Positions 1 through 7,618 of a stretch of 27,577 nt of DNA are shown here, piece by piece (the stretch's first letter is position 1; each line of letters opens with the position of its first letter). Location: positions 1 through 27,577 of the forward strand of contig DHZF01000115.1 in the NCBI GenBank assembly GCA_002414505.1, read 5' to 3'. The position numbers and the translations under genes are program-made. Below the pieces are notes generated by a model. That model had not been told where the DNA came from, searched no databases, and saw only the letters and a program-made list of their open reading frames with translations. Origin of the DNA: Hyphomonas sp. UBA5111 (GTDB lineage Bacteria; Pseudomonadota; Alphaproteobacteria; Caulobacterales; Hyphomonadaceae).

Positions 1-1398
1 GCCGGTGACGGCACCACGACCGCAACGGTTCTCGCCCAAGCCATCGTTCGCGAAGGCCTGAAGCGCGTTGCCGCCGGTATGAACCCAATGGATCTGAAGC
101 GCGGCATCGACAAGGCATCCGCCGAAGTCGTGAAAGACCTCGCTCATCACTCCAAGAAAGTGAAGTCGAACGAAGAGATTGCCCAAGTCGGCACGATCTC
201 CGCAAACGGCGACACTGAAGTTGGCGCGATGATCGCTGAAGCCATGGCGAAAGTCGGCAATGAAGGCGTCATCACGGTTGAAGAAGCCAAGTCGCTCGAA
301 ACCGAACTCGATGTTGTCGAAGGTATGCAGTTCGATCGTGGTTACCTGTCGCCATACTTCATCACCAACCCGGACAAGATGATCGCGGAACTCGAAGATC
401 CGTTCATCCTGCTGCACGAAAGCAAGCTGTCCTCCCTGCAGCCAATGCTGCCGATCCTCGAAAACGTTGTTCAGAGCCAGAAGCCGCTCCTGATCATCGC
501 TGAAGATGTCGACGGTGAAGCCCTCGCAACGCTCGTGGTCAACAAGCTGCGCGGCGGCCTGAAGATCGCTGCTGTGAAAGCTCCTGGCTTCGGTGATCGC
601 CGCAAGGCCATGCTGCAGGACATTGCTGTCCTCACCGGCGGCCAGGTCATCTCCGAAGACCTCGGCATCAAGCTCGAAAACGTCTCCATGGACATGCTCG
701 GTACCGCGAAGAAAGTCGCCATCACGAAAGATGACACGACCATCGTGGACGGCGCTGGCGCCAAGAAAGACCTCGAAGCACGCGTGTCCCAGATCCGCAA
801 GCAGATCGAAGACACGTCTTCCGACTACGACAAGGAGAAGCTCCAGGAGCGTCTCGCCAAACTGGCTGGCGGCGTAGCTGTCATCAAGGTTGGCGGCGCC
901 ACGGAAGTGGAAGTGAAAGAGCGCAAGGATCGCGTCGATGACGCCCTGAACGCCACGCGCGCCGCTGTTGAAGAAGGCATCGTCCCTGGTGGTGGTACTG
1001 CGCTTCTCGCTGCTGCAGGCAATATCGACGTCAAAGGCCTCAATGCAGACGAGCAGGCCGGTATCGACATCGTGCGCAAAGCTCTGGAAGCTCCGGTTCG
1101 CCAGATCGCTGAAAACGCCGGCGTCGAAGGCTCGGTCGTTGTCGACCAGATCCGTCGCGGCAAGGGCAAGGGCTTCGGCTTCAACGCTCAGACCGAAGAA
1201 TATGGTGACCTCGTCGCCATGGGTGTGATCGATCCGGTAAAAGTTGTGCGCTCCGCGCTGCAGAACGCATCTTCTGTCGCTGGCCTGCTGATCACGACCG
1301 AAGCCGCAATTGCAGAAGCCCCCAAGAAGGACGGTGCCGGCGGCGGCATGCCTGACATGGGCGGCGGCATGGGCGGAATGGGTGGCATGGGCTTCTAA
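1..1398 (+). CDS. groEL: Chaperonin GroEL (60 kDa), 5' end missing
   Basis: ATP-dependent cytosolic chaperonin that forms the double-ring folding chamber with GroES. The reading frame is open from the first base of the window. It begins with [13 protein letters not shown], the conserved ATP-binding segment around the hydrolytic Asp87 of E. coli GroEL, so about 84 N-terminal residues lie outside. The 465 residues present cover the rest of the equatorial, intermediate and apical domains, including the [20 protein letters not shown] and EEGIVPGGG segments. The protein ends in the flexible Gly-Met repeat tail ([11 protein letters not shown]) typical of the family. The implied full length of about 549 matches the usual 545-550. 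It is followed by a strong intrinsic terminator, consistent with being last in a groES-groEL operon; groES is expected just upstream but cannot be seen. Confidence 0.98.
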   Translation, partial: AGDGTTTATVLAQAIVREGLKRVAAGMNPMDLKRGIDKASAEVVKDLAHHSKKVKSNEEIAQVGTISANGDTEVGAMIAEAMAKVGNEGVITVEEAKSLETELDVVEGMQFDRGYLSPYFITNPDKMIAELEDPFILLHESKLSSLQPMLPILENVVQSQKPLLIIAEDVDGEALATLVVNKLRGGLKIAAVKAPGFGDRRKAMLQDIAVLTGGQVISEDLGIKLENVSMDMLGTAKKVAITKDDTTIVDGAGAKKDLEARVSQIRKQIEDTSSDYDKEKLQERLAKLAGGVAVIKVGGATEVEVKERKDRVDDALNATRAAVEEGIVPGGGTALLAAAGNIDVKGLNADEQAGIDIVRKALEAPVRQIAENAGVEGSVVVDQIRRGKGKGFGFNAQTEEYGDLVAMGVIDPVKVVRSALQNASSVAGLLITTEAAIAEAPKKDGAGGGMPDMGGGMGGMGGMGF

Positions 1399-1423
1399 GC
1401 CCGGCCCTCAAAGCCAGAATGCG

Positions 1424-1454
1424 AGAGGCAGCACTTCGGTGCTGCCTCTTTTTT
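1424..1454 (+). terminator. Intrinsic terminator after groEL
   Basis: A perfect 11-bp stem (AGAGGCAGCAC, 1424-1434, pairing with GTGCTGCCTCT, 1439-1449) is closed by a TTCG tetraloop and followed by an uninterrupted T run to 1454. It starts 26 bases after the groEL stop codon. This is the clearest rho-independent terminator in the window. Confidence 0.95.
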
Positions 1455-1503
1455 ACGCGAAATGACCCCTCCAACACGTTCGATTCCAGCTTCTCTACCG
1501 CAG

Positions 1504-1525
1504 CGGCAACCGCTTAGGATTGCCG
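1504..1525. promoter_or_regulatory. Possible operator: inverted repeat upstream of the acyl-CoA synthetase
   Basis: CGGCAA (1504-1509) and TTGCCG (1520-1525) form a 6-bp inverted repeat with a 10-base spacer, 25 bases before the GTG start of the acyl-CoA synthetase. The 22-base span and position would suit a dimeric repressor such as a TetR- or FadR-type regulator. No regulator gene is adjacent, and short repeats of this kind occur by chance. Confidence 0.25.
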
Positions 1526-1550
1526 AAAACATAAATGGGAGAGAAACAAA

Positions 1551-3173
1551 GTGGCATCTGCTTCGGAAATGAATTTCGGCGACATGCTCGATGCTGTGGG
1601 CGAGATGCTCGGTCCGGACGACCTGGCCCTCGCGCACGGGGAGCGACGCACCTATTGGCCAGACTTCACGGCCCGCTCGAACAGGCTGGCACGGAACCTG
1701 CGCGAAATGGGAATCGAGACCGGCGACAAGGCAGGTTTCTACCTGCGCAACCAGCCAGAATACACTGAAGCCCTGGCCGCCTGCTTCAAAGGCCGCTTCA
1801 CGCATGTGAACGTCAATTACCGCTACCTCGCAGACGAACTCTTCTACATTTTCGATAATTCAGATGCGGCGGTTGTCTTCTATGACGTTCAATTCCTCGA
1901 TCAGGTCGAGCTGGTGCGTGGCCGCCTACCGAAGGTGAAAGCCTGGGTGCAGATTGGCGGCGGAGACGTCCCCGCTTGGGCGGTCGACTATGACCGGCTC
2001 GCAACCGACGGTGACCCGTCTCCTCTGGGCATCGAGCGCTCTCCGGACGATCTGTTTTTCCTTTACACAGGTGGCACGACGGGCATGCCCAAGGGGGTCA
2101 TGTGGTCACAGGCCGTCTGGCGGCAAGCTTCCAGGGAAGGCGCTGAAAAGGCGGGTCTGCCTTATCCCTCCACAATGGAAGAATACAAGATGGCCGTTCA
2201 ATTGATGGGCCGCACCGCACGCCAAGTCCCCGCCTGCCCTCTGATGCACGGCACGGGCCTGTTCACGGCGATGGGTGCCCTGCTCGGTGGCGGCGCAATT
2301 ATTACGCTGGAACAGAATAGCAGTTTCGATCCCGAGAATTTGTGGGATACGGTCTCTGAACATGGCGTCACCAGCATGGCAATTGTCGGAGACGCTTTCG
2401 GGAAGCCCATGCTCAAGGCGCTCGAAGAAAACCCCGCCCGATGGGATGTCAGCTCGGTACAGACGATTGTCTCATCTGGTGTCATGTGGAGCGCGGAAGT
2501 GAAGCAAGGCCTGCTGCACCACATGCCTCAGGCCGCGATGATGGACAGTTTCGGCTCCTCTGAAGCCGTCGGCTTCGGATCGTCCACAACCACCGCTGAA
2601 GGCGGCACCCAGACGTCCAAATTCGAGATCGGCCCCAACTGCAAGGTGTTTTCCGAAGACGATCGCGAGATCGTTCCGGGCAGTGGTGAAGCCGGCATCA
2701 TCGCACGCGGCGGCGCCGTCCCGCTCGGCTATTACAAGGATGAAGAGAAAACGGCCAAGACGTTCAAGACGATCAATGGTGTCCGCTACGCCATACCGGG
2801 CGATTGGTGCACTGTGGAAGAGGACGGCACGATTACCCTGCTCGGTCGCGGATCAAACTGTATCAACACGGCCGGTGAAAAAGTCTATCCGGAAGAAGTT
2901 GAGGAAGCGCTCAAGGAGCACGCCTCGGTCAGGGATGCGCTCGTTGTCGGCATACCCGACGAAAAATGGGGTAACGCAGTCACGGCCGTAGTCTCGACGG
3001 ATTCAGACGTGAGTGAAGACGAATTACGGAGCTTCGTGCAGAGCCGGATCGCACGCTACAAGGCACCCAAATCCATTCTGTTCAAGGATGACCTTGGCCG
3101 CGCACCGAATGGCAAGGCCGACTACAAATCGATCAAGGCCTTCGCGCTCGACAAGCTGGGCATCAGCCAATAA
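1551..3173 (+). CDS. Acyl-CoA synthetase (AMP-forming fatty acid/steroid-acid CoA ligase family)
   Basis: Activates a carboxylic acid to its acyl-CoA through an acyl-adenylate. Of 540 residues, the large N-terminal domain carries the phosphate-binding motif FFLYTGGTTGMPKGV (about residues 168-182). The hinge region contains GDWCTVEEDGTITLLGRG (from about 417). The C-terminal domain ends with the catalytic lysine motif APNGKADYKS (Lys522). The pattern VNVNYRYLADELFYIFDN plus GVMW after the P-loop resembles the FadD17/FadD19 group rather than E. coli FadD, so a branched or steroid side-chain substrate is possible but not shown. The start is GTG at 1551, eight bases after GGGAGAG; a downstream ATG at 1569 is an alternative. 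It appears monocistronic, with groEL terminated upstream and a convergent gene at its 3' end, which it overlaps by 11 bases. Confidence 0.9.
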   Translation: MASASEMNFGDMLDAVGEMLGPDDLALAHGERRTYWPDFTARSNRLARNLREMGIETGDKAGFYLRNQPEYTEALAACFKGRFTHVNVNYRYLADELFYIFDNSDAAVVFYDVQFLDQVELVRGRLPKVKAWVQIGGGDVPAWAVDYDRLATDGDPSPLGIERSPDDLFFLYTGGTTGMPKGVMWSQAVWRQASREGAEKAGLPYPSTMEEYKMAVQLMGRTARQVPACPLMHGTGLFTAMGALLGGGAIITLEQNSSFDPENLWDTVSEHGVTSMAIVGDAFGKPMLKALEENPARWDVSSVQTIVSSGVMWSAEVKQGLLHHMPQAAMMDSFGSSEAVGFGSSTTTAEGGTQTSKFEIGPNCKVFSEDDREIVPGSGEAGIIARGGAVPLGYYKDEEKTAKTFKTINGVRYAIPGDWCTVEEDGTITLLGRGSNCINTAGEKVYPEEVEEALKEHASVRDALVVGIPDEKWGNAVTAVVSTDSDVSEDELRSFVQSRIARYKAPKSILFKDDLGRAPNGKADYKSIKAFALDKLGISQ

Positions 3174-3312
3174 GCAGCAGGCCTCTCAGGGTGTAGGCGA
3201 CCACCGCCACGAACAGCATGGACACAAGGGCGATACCGAAAAACCACAGGAGGCGCTTTCCCAGCGGCGCCTCCTCATTGTCGTCTCCCGGCTGAACCGG
3301 ATCAATGCGCAT
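3163..3312 (-). CDS. Small DUF2474-like membrane protein of the cytochrome bd (CIO-type) operon
   Basis: A 49-residue ORF starts at ATG 3312, overlapping the last 11 bases of cydB. An acidic N-terminus is followed by PLGKRLLWFFGIALVSMLF and a single membrane helix (about 21-40), ending ...YTLRGLLLIG. The basic (K/R)RLLWF stretch, single helix and trailing Arg-Leu run are what I know of DUF2474, a family of tiny proteins encoded after CIO-type cydAB. Family knowledge suggests an accessory subunit or assembly role comparable to CydX, but I have not confirmed homology. The overlap with cydB implies translational coupling. Its last 11 bases also overlap, tail to tail, the 3' end of the acyl-CoA synthetase. 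Confidence 0.75.
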   Translation of the reverse strand: MRIDPVQPGDDNEEAPLGKRLLWFFGIALVSMLFVAVVAYTLRGLLLIG

Positions 3313-4357
3313 GGTATCCGTCGCCCGGTTTCACCTTGCCCCAGAACAGGCTGTAGACATAGGCGGTGTACGCCAGGATGATCGGCAGCATGATGACTGC
3401 CCCCACCAGCATCAGGACGAGCGCATTGTCCCTGGCGGCAGCCTCCGTAATGGAGATTTCATAGGGCACGATGAATGGATAGAGGCTCACCCCGAGACCG
3501 ATATAACCGCTAAGAAAAATCCCCGCGGCGAGCAGGTAAGGACGCCAATCCGGCGCAGTGCCCACCGCGTCCGGTTTCATGGACAGGTCCCGCCAGAGCC
3601 AGACAACAAGCGCCATGCCCGCGAGGGGAACGGGCGCGAGGGGCAGGAACCGCGCAGGATTGATCTGGGTCATGGAAAAGCCCCAGCGGTCGCCGATGGA
3701 TGCGTCGACTGACAGCGTCGCGAAGCTGACCGCGAGGAAGCAAATCGCTACGCCCGCCAGTGCCATGCGCCCCCATTTGCGGGCCTTGTTATGCAGATCG
3801 TCCTCGGTCTTGAGAACCAGCCAGCAAGCCCCCAGCAGGAGGTAGCCGATCACGACGGAAATACCGGTGAGCAGGGTGAACGGTGTCAGCCAGTCGAAGG
3901 CCCCACCGGCGAAAGCGCCGCCCTCGACCCGGATGCCCTGCACCATGCCGCCCAGCATGATGCCCTGCGAAAAGGCGGCCGTGAACGAGCCCCCATAGAA
4001 GGCACCATTCCAGAATAATCTTGTGGGCCGCCGTACGGCCTTGTGCCGGAATTCAAACGCCACACCGCGAAAGATGAGGGCTGCCAGCATGATGAGGACG
4101 GGCAGATAGAAGGCCGGCATGATGATCGCGTAGGCCGTCGGGAACGCTGCAAACAGGCCGCCCCCGCCAATGATCAGCCAGGTCTCGTTACCATCCCAGA
4201 CGGGCTCGACCGTGGCGGTCATCATGTTGCGTTCTTCTTCGGACTCGGCGAACGCCGTGAACATGCCCACGCCGAGATCAAATCCGTCGAGCAGGACATA
4301 CATCATCACGCCAATGGCGAGGATCAGGGCCCAGATAAAAGGAAGGTCGATAGCCAT
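3302..4357 (-). CDS. cydB: Cytochrome bd (CIO-type) ubiquinol oxidase subunit II
   Basis: Membrane subunit that pairs with CydA in the quinol oxidase that reduces O2 to water. The 351 residues are strongly hydrophobic with about eight to nine membrane segments. The start has the family signature MYVLLDGFDLGVGM (19-32), followed by the conserved TVEPVWDGNETWLI stretch (about 49-62), both characteristic of CydB/CioB. The start ATG at 4357 is preceded by a strong AGGAGG ribosome-binding site that overlaps the cydA stop codon, so the two genes are co-translated. It is followed, with an 11-base overlap, by the small DUF2474-like gene. No cydDC exporter genes are nearby. Confidence 0.96.
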   Translation of the reverse strand: MAIDLPFIWALILAIGVMMYVLLDGFDLGVGMFTAFAESEEERNMMTATVEPVWDGNETWLIIGGGGLFAAFPTAYAIIMPAFYLPVLIMLAALIFRGVAFEFRHKAVRRPTRLFWNGAFYGGSFTAAFSQGIMLGGMVQGIRVEGGAFAGGAFDWLTPFTLLTGISVVIGYLLLGACWLVLKTEDDLHNKARKWGRMALAGVAICFLAVSFATLSVDASIGDRWGFSMTQINPARFLPLAPVPLAGMALVVWLWRDLSMKPDAVGTAPDWRPYLLAAGIFLSGYIGLGVSLYPFIVPYEISITEAAARDNALVLMLVGAVIMLPIILAYTAYVYSLFWGKVKPGDGYHAH

Positions 4358-4366
4358 GAATGCCTC

Positions 4367-5785
4367 CTATTCCGCCGCAACAATATCGTCTGACGTCTCG
4401 GCCTTCTCGTCCACAGCCCCCATGGGTGTGCCAGGAGGACGACGCTCGCGACTCGCCGGATCGGGCGGTGTGTCGTCGAAGCCGCGCGTCGCAATGCGTG
4501 CCATGTAGACGACCCCGGCTGTGAAGATGATGGCATAGACGACCATGAAGACGAGCAGTGACGTTGCCACCTGCCCGGCCGACACGGGCGATAGGCTGTC
4601 GACTGTTCGAAGGTGTCCATAGACGGTGTAAGGCTGTCGCCCCACTTCAGCGGTGATCCAGCCGGTTACAACGGCGATGAACCCGAAAGCGCCCGCAGGC
4701 ACAGCGGCCATGTGGAACAGGCCCGGCTCATCCAGCCTCTTGCGCCACCACAGGAAGCTGCCCCACAGGCCCATGGCCAGCATGCCGAGACCTGAGGCCA
4801 CCATGATCCGGAAGGCGTAAAAAACCAGCCACATCGGTGGCCGCTCTGACTCGGGATAGTGATCCATGCCGTGGAGCACTTCACCCTCTTGAAGGTTGGC
4901 AAACAGATACTTGCTGGTTCCCGGAACCGTGATACCGGCATGTCCACATTCGGAATCATCTGGCCAGGCAATCAGGACGGTGCCTTGCAAATCCTTGGTC
5001 TCGCACCAGCCTTCCACAACAGCGATCTTGGCCGGCTGGTATTTGTGAGCCACCTCGCCAGACCAGTGGCCGACCATGATCTGGATGGGCAGCAAGATGG
5101 CGAGAGTCCCTGAGGCCATACGGATCTGCCATTTTGTCGGTTCGGTGATCCGGCCCTTGAGAATCTGCCACGCGCCTGCGGCCAGGATGACGGCCGCCGT
5201 GGTCGTATAGGCCGCCAACAGCATGTGGGAGAGGCGGCTTGGAAGGCTCGGATTGAAGATCGCCTCGATCCAACTGGTCGCGTAGAAATTTCCAGTCTCG
5301 GCATCAATCGCGAACCCGGCCGGCGTCTGCATCCAACTGTTCGCAGCCAGGATCCAGAAGGCTGAAATCGTGGTCCCGATCGCGACGGCGCAGGTCGCAA
5401 CAAAGTGGAGCTTGCGGCCAACTTTCTGCCAACCAAATAGCATCACACCGAGGAAAGTCGCTTCAAGGAAGAAGGCCGTCAGCACTTCATAGGCCAGCAT
5501 AGGCCCCATGACGCTGCCGGTAATCTCGGAGAACAGGCTCCAATTGGTCCCGAACTGGTAGCTCATCACAACGCCGGACACGACGCCCATCGCAAATGCG
5601 AGCGCAAAGATCTTCACCCAGTGCAGGTAAAGCCGCTTGAAGACTTCCTTGCCGGTCTTCAGCCAAAGTCCCTCGCAAACTGCCAGGAAGGCCGCGAGAC
5701 CGATGGTGAAGGCTGGAAACAGAATGTGGAACGCGACAACAAAGGCAAATTGTAGCCGCGACAGGATAAGTGCATCAAATTCCAT
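4367..5785 (-). CDS. cydA: Cytochrome bd (CIO-type, short Q-loop) ubiquinol oxidase subunit I
   Basis: Catalytic, heme-carrying subunit of the bd-type quinol oxidase. The 472 residues contain the expected ligands: His20 (E. coli His19), His187 (E. coli His186) in LPSRLSHMLL, and Met328 (E. coli Met393) in YAFRIMVASG. The proton-path acids Glu100 and Glu108 are present in YEVLTAFFLEA. Only about 65-70 residues separate the GHWSGEV segment from the Met ligand, so the Q-loop is the short type of cyanide-insensitive oxidases. The usual GRQPW motif reads GRQPY (382-386). I chose ATG 5785 (MEFDALILSRLQFAF) because it aligns with the family N-terminus and has GGAG eight bases upstream; the frame is open further upstream. 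First gene of cydA-cydB-DUF2474. Confidence 0.96.
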   Translation of the reverse strand: MEFDALILSRLQFAFVVAFHILFPAFTIGLAAFLAVCEGLWLKTGKEVFKRLYLHWVKIFALAFAMGVVSGVVMSYQFGTNWSLFSEITGSVMGPMLAYEVLTAFFLEATFLGVMLFGWQKVGRKLHFVATCAVAIGTTISAFWILAANSWMQTPAGFAIDAETGNFYATSWIEAIFNPSLPSRLSHMLLAAYTTTAAVILAAGAWQILKGRITEPTKWQIRMASGTLAILLPIQIMVGHWSGEVAHKYQPAKIAVVEGWCETKDLQGTVLIAWPDDSECGHAGITVPGTSKYLFANLQEGEVLHGMDHYPESERPPMWLVFYAFRIMVASGLGMLAMGLWGSFLWWRKRLDEPGLFHMAAVPAGAFGFIAVVTGWITAEVGRQPYTVYGHLRTVDSLSPVSAGQVATSLLVFMVVYAIIFTAGVVYMARIATRGFDDTPPDPASRERRPPGTPMGAVDEKAETSDDIVAAE

Positions 5786-5807
5786 GAGACCCGCTCCGGA
5801 TTGTATA

Positions 5808-5832
5808 TGCGATTCCCCTAATATAATTCGCA
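5808..5832. promoter_or_regulatory. Inverted repeat in the cydA leader/promoter region
   Basis: TGCGA (5808-5812) and TCGCA (5828-5832) flank an AT-rich 15-base centre, 23 bases above the cydA start codon. This is the only AT-rich island in the 101-base gap before the thioesterase gene, so the cydA promoter probably sits here. I see no convincing -35/-10 pair and no FNR-type TTGAT-N4-ATCAA box. A role as regulator site is inference from position and symmetry only. Confidence 0.25.
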
Positions 5833-5886
5833 GCACCGACAAAGCGGACGCGCTGACGCGCGCTTGTCTGACGCAGGGTCAGCAAT

Positions 5887-6318
5887 TCAGGCCTTTCGAC
5901 GCAAGGTCCTGAATATCGCGTCGGCACGTGCTGCAATGCCCCCATCTTCCTTCACCAGCCTCGCTGTTACGTGAACATGGTCACCGTCAATCAGCGTAAC
6001 ATGCGGATGCGCCTCCAGCCAGCTGCCTTCCCGGACGATGTCCATGAACTCCATGGTGAGCTTCAACGTCACCGACATCTTGCCGGTGGCGCTCCAGACC
6101 GCCCAGGCGAGCGCGCTGTCGGAGAAGGCACAAATCATCCCGCCATGCAGGAAGCCCATGCCATTGCAGTGACGGTCCAGCACCCACATGCCAGTACGCA
6201 CGTCACCGGACGCGGAGGCCCGGAAAGTCGGACCATTATGTAGGGTGAATTTCCCGCGGGATGGCGTTGGCGCAAATCCCGGCGGAGGTGGTTTCAGCGG
6301 CTCGGCCGCCTCACTCAC
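5887..6318 (-). CDS. PaaI-like hotdog-fold thioesterase
   Basis: Probable acyl-CoA thioesterase of the PaaI/YbgC-like hotdog superfamily. The 143 residues contain the diagnostic GFLHGGMICAFSDSALAWA (about 56-74), with His58-Gly-Gly and Asp67 corresponding to the usual catalytic acid on the central helix. A strand-rich second half follows (SVTLKLTMEFM, HVHVTARLVKEDGG). The start is GTG 6318, which overlaps the stop of the DUF192 gene in GTGAGTGA, indicating translational coupling; the frame stays open further upstream, but only across the DUF192 gene. Length is normal for the family. The substrate is unknown; hydrophobic acyl or aryl-CoA is a family-level guess. Confidence 0.88.
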   Translation of the reverse strand: MSEAAEPLKPPPPGFAPTPSRGKFTLHNGPTFRASASGDVRTGMWVLDRHCNGMGFLHGGMICAFSDSALAWAVWSATGKMSVTLKLTMEFMDIVREGSWLEAHPHVTLIDGDHVHVTARLVKEDGGIAARADAIFRTLRRKA

Positions 6319-6766
6319 CCAGATTTCCGAAGATGTCGTGTTGCACCGTGTCGCCGGGTTCAATGCCCAGTTCGGCGGCGCGTCCCCCTGCCAGTTCCAG
6401 CACAGCCTTGACTGGCACGCCCGGATTGATGCGGCGCAGCGATCCCGGAACGGCTTCGCGAGCAATCGCGAGCACTTTGCCATCTGGATCAATGAACAGC
6501 ATATCCAACGAGATCAGCGTGTTCTTCATCCACATATTGGCTTCGCGCGGCTGGCCGAAATCGAACAGCATGCCGGTATCCGCGGCCAGCTCTTCCCGGT
6601 TCATGAGGCCCGTCTGGACTTCTTCCGGGTCATTCGCCAATTCGACCGTGAAGCTGTGCTCAGTCTCTCCCGACATGATCGTGAGAGGACCGGTTTCCAG
6701 CTGGGCGAAAGCCGCAGGCAGGAACAGGATGAGCGATGCGAAAGCAGAAGCTATGAAACGTATCAT
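6311..6766 (-). CDS. DUF192 family secreted protein
   Basis: A 151-residue protein with a clear Sec signal peptide (about 1-21, cleavage after AAFA). The mature part is a single DUF192 domain, recognisable from the order VELANDPEEVQTGLMNRE, GMLFDFGQPREANMWMKNT, SLDMLFID and VPGSLRRINPG...VLELAGG. The family is widespread in alphaproteobacteria, periplasmic, and of unknown biochemical role. The gene lies 52 bases downstream of the double cold-shock gene on the same strand and shares an eight-base overlap with the thioesterase. The csp-DUF192 pairing recurs in alphaproteobacteria and looks ancestral here. Confidence 0.92.
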   Translation of the reverse strand: MIRFIASAFASLILFLPAAFAQLETGPLTIMSGETEHSFTVELANDPEEVQTGLMNREELAADTGMLFDFGQPREANMWMKNTLISLDMLFIDPDGKVLAIAREAVPGSLRRINPGVPVKAVLELAGGRAAELGIEPGDTVQHDIFGNLGE

Positions 6767-6818
6767 GCGGCTTGTTTAGACGGGTGCCCGCAAGGCGGCA
6801 AGCTGTCTTGGCTGCTGC

Positions 6819-7343
6819 TTACCCGCGTTTAATGTGGCTGACATGCTCGCCTTTTGAACCGGTCTCGATGCAGACATCCAGATCGGTGCCAGGCTCGATA
6901 TCTTCATAGCCAGCTTTGCGCAGCACGACCGCATGCACGAAGATATCTGTGTCGTCGCCATCGCGCTGGACAAAGCCGTACCCGCGCGTGCGATTGAACC
7001 ATTTCAGCGTCACCGGCTCATAGTCGCGCTCAAGGCCCTTTTCCTTGGCGAGGGTCGCGCGGGGCCGTTCCATCTCGATGATGTTGGCGGTTTGCCAGCC
7101 GCGATCGCCCTTCACCGCATCACAAACAATGCGAGCGCCTTCGTCGGCATAGGATTCGCCATAGCCGCGCAAGCAGGTCACATGCAGCATCACATCGCCA
7201 GTCAGGCCGGCATCAGATGTCGACTCAGCCACAATGAATCCATAGCCCTTGGCGCTATCGAACCATTTCACATGACCGATGACCCGCACGGCATCTTCCA
7301 TCTGCGCAGGCTCTGATTCTGGTTTGGCGGCTATTCTCGTCAT
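6819..7343 (-). CDS. Cold-shock protein with two CSD domains
   Basis: RNA/ssDNA-binding cold-shock protein of 174 residues with tandem CSD domains, the arrangement of the alphaproteobacterial CspC/CspD group in Caulobacter. Domain 1 (about 21-90) has VKWFDSAKGYGFI, an intact RNP1; its RNP2 reads DVMLHVT instead of the usual D(V/I)FVH, losing the aromatic. Domain 2 (about 112-173) has LKWFNRTRGYGFV and a canonical DIFVH. The linker is charged (RATLAKEKGLERDYE). I chose ATG 7343; a TTG directly before it is an unlikely start. A GGGGA element lies about ten bases upstream. The 122-base leader back to the tRNA gene shows no confident promoter or cold-box. Confidence 0.93.
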   Translation of the reverse strand: MTRIAAKPESEPAQMEDAVRVIGHVKWFDSAKGYGFIVAESTSDAGLTGDVMLHVTCLRGYGESYADEGARIVCDAVKGDRGWQTANIIEMERPRATLAKEKGLERDYEPVTLKWFNRTRGYGFVQRDGDDTDIFVHAVVLRKAGYEDIEPGTDLDVCIETGSKGEHVSHIKRG

Positions 7344-7465
7344 CAACCCATATTCCCCAATCAGGCAACCTAAAATGTGTTAACGCGCTTGTCACGCGAT
7401 CATCACATCTAAGAATGTCTTTCTGCTGCCCTGCACAGGCATAGCGCGGCAATGTGGAGAGAAGT

Positions 7466-7540
7466 TGGCAGTCCCTAGGGGAATCGAACCCCTCTTTCCA
7501 GGTTGAAAACCTGGCGTCCTAACCGATAGACGAAGGGACC
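7466..7540 (-). tRNA. tRNA-Glu (UUC anticodon)
   Basis: Read on the minus strand, a 75-base cloverleaf begins GGTCCCTTCG and ends with an encoded CCA. The acceptor stem is 7 bp with a terminal G-U pair. The anticodon arm is CCAGG-TTTTCAA-CCTGG with anticodon TTC. The T arm is GGGG-TTCGATT-CCCC with one extra outer A-T pair. The D arm contains the conserved GGTTA. All positions expected of bacterial tRNA-Glu are present. Confidence 0.98.
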
Positions 7541-7560
7541 GCACCGGCTCGAAGACAGGC

Positions 7561-7589
7561 GATATAGCCGCTCATCTTGGACTCGTAAA
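7561..7589 (-). promoter_or_regulatory. Probable sigma-70 promoter of tRNA-Glu
   Basis: On the minus strand, TTTACG (7584-7589) and TATATC (7561-7566) are separated by exactly 17 bases. Transcription would start near 7554, about 14 bases before the mature tRNA 5' end, a normal distance for a stand-alone tRNA. The 12-base palindrome CCGTTTAAACGG (7591-7602) lies immediately upstream of the -35. Confidence 0.6.
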
Positions 7590-7618
7590 GCCGTTTAAAC
7601 GGGGTTTCTGCAGATAAA

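Noticed and set aside
5786..5842. Upstream extension of cydA by 19 codons
   Set aside because: The added residues do not belong to the family N-terminus, and ATG 5785 has a proper Shine-Dalgarno and places the heme-ligand His where expected.
6319..6492. Upstream extension of the thioesterase by 58 codons
   Set aside because: It would overlap most of the DUF192 3' half and adds Cys/Arg-rich residues not seen in hotdog proteins; the GTG at 6318 explains the junction.
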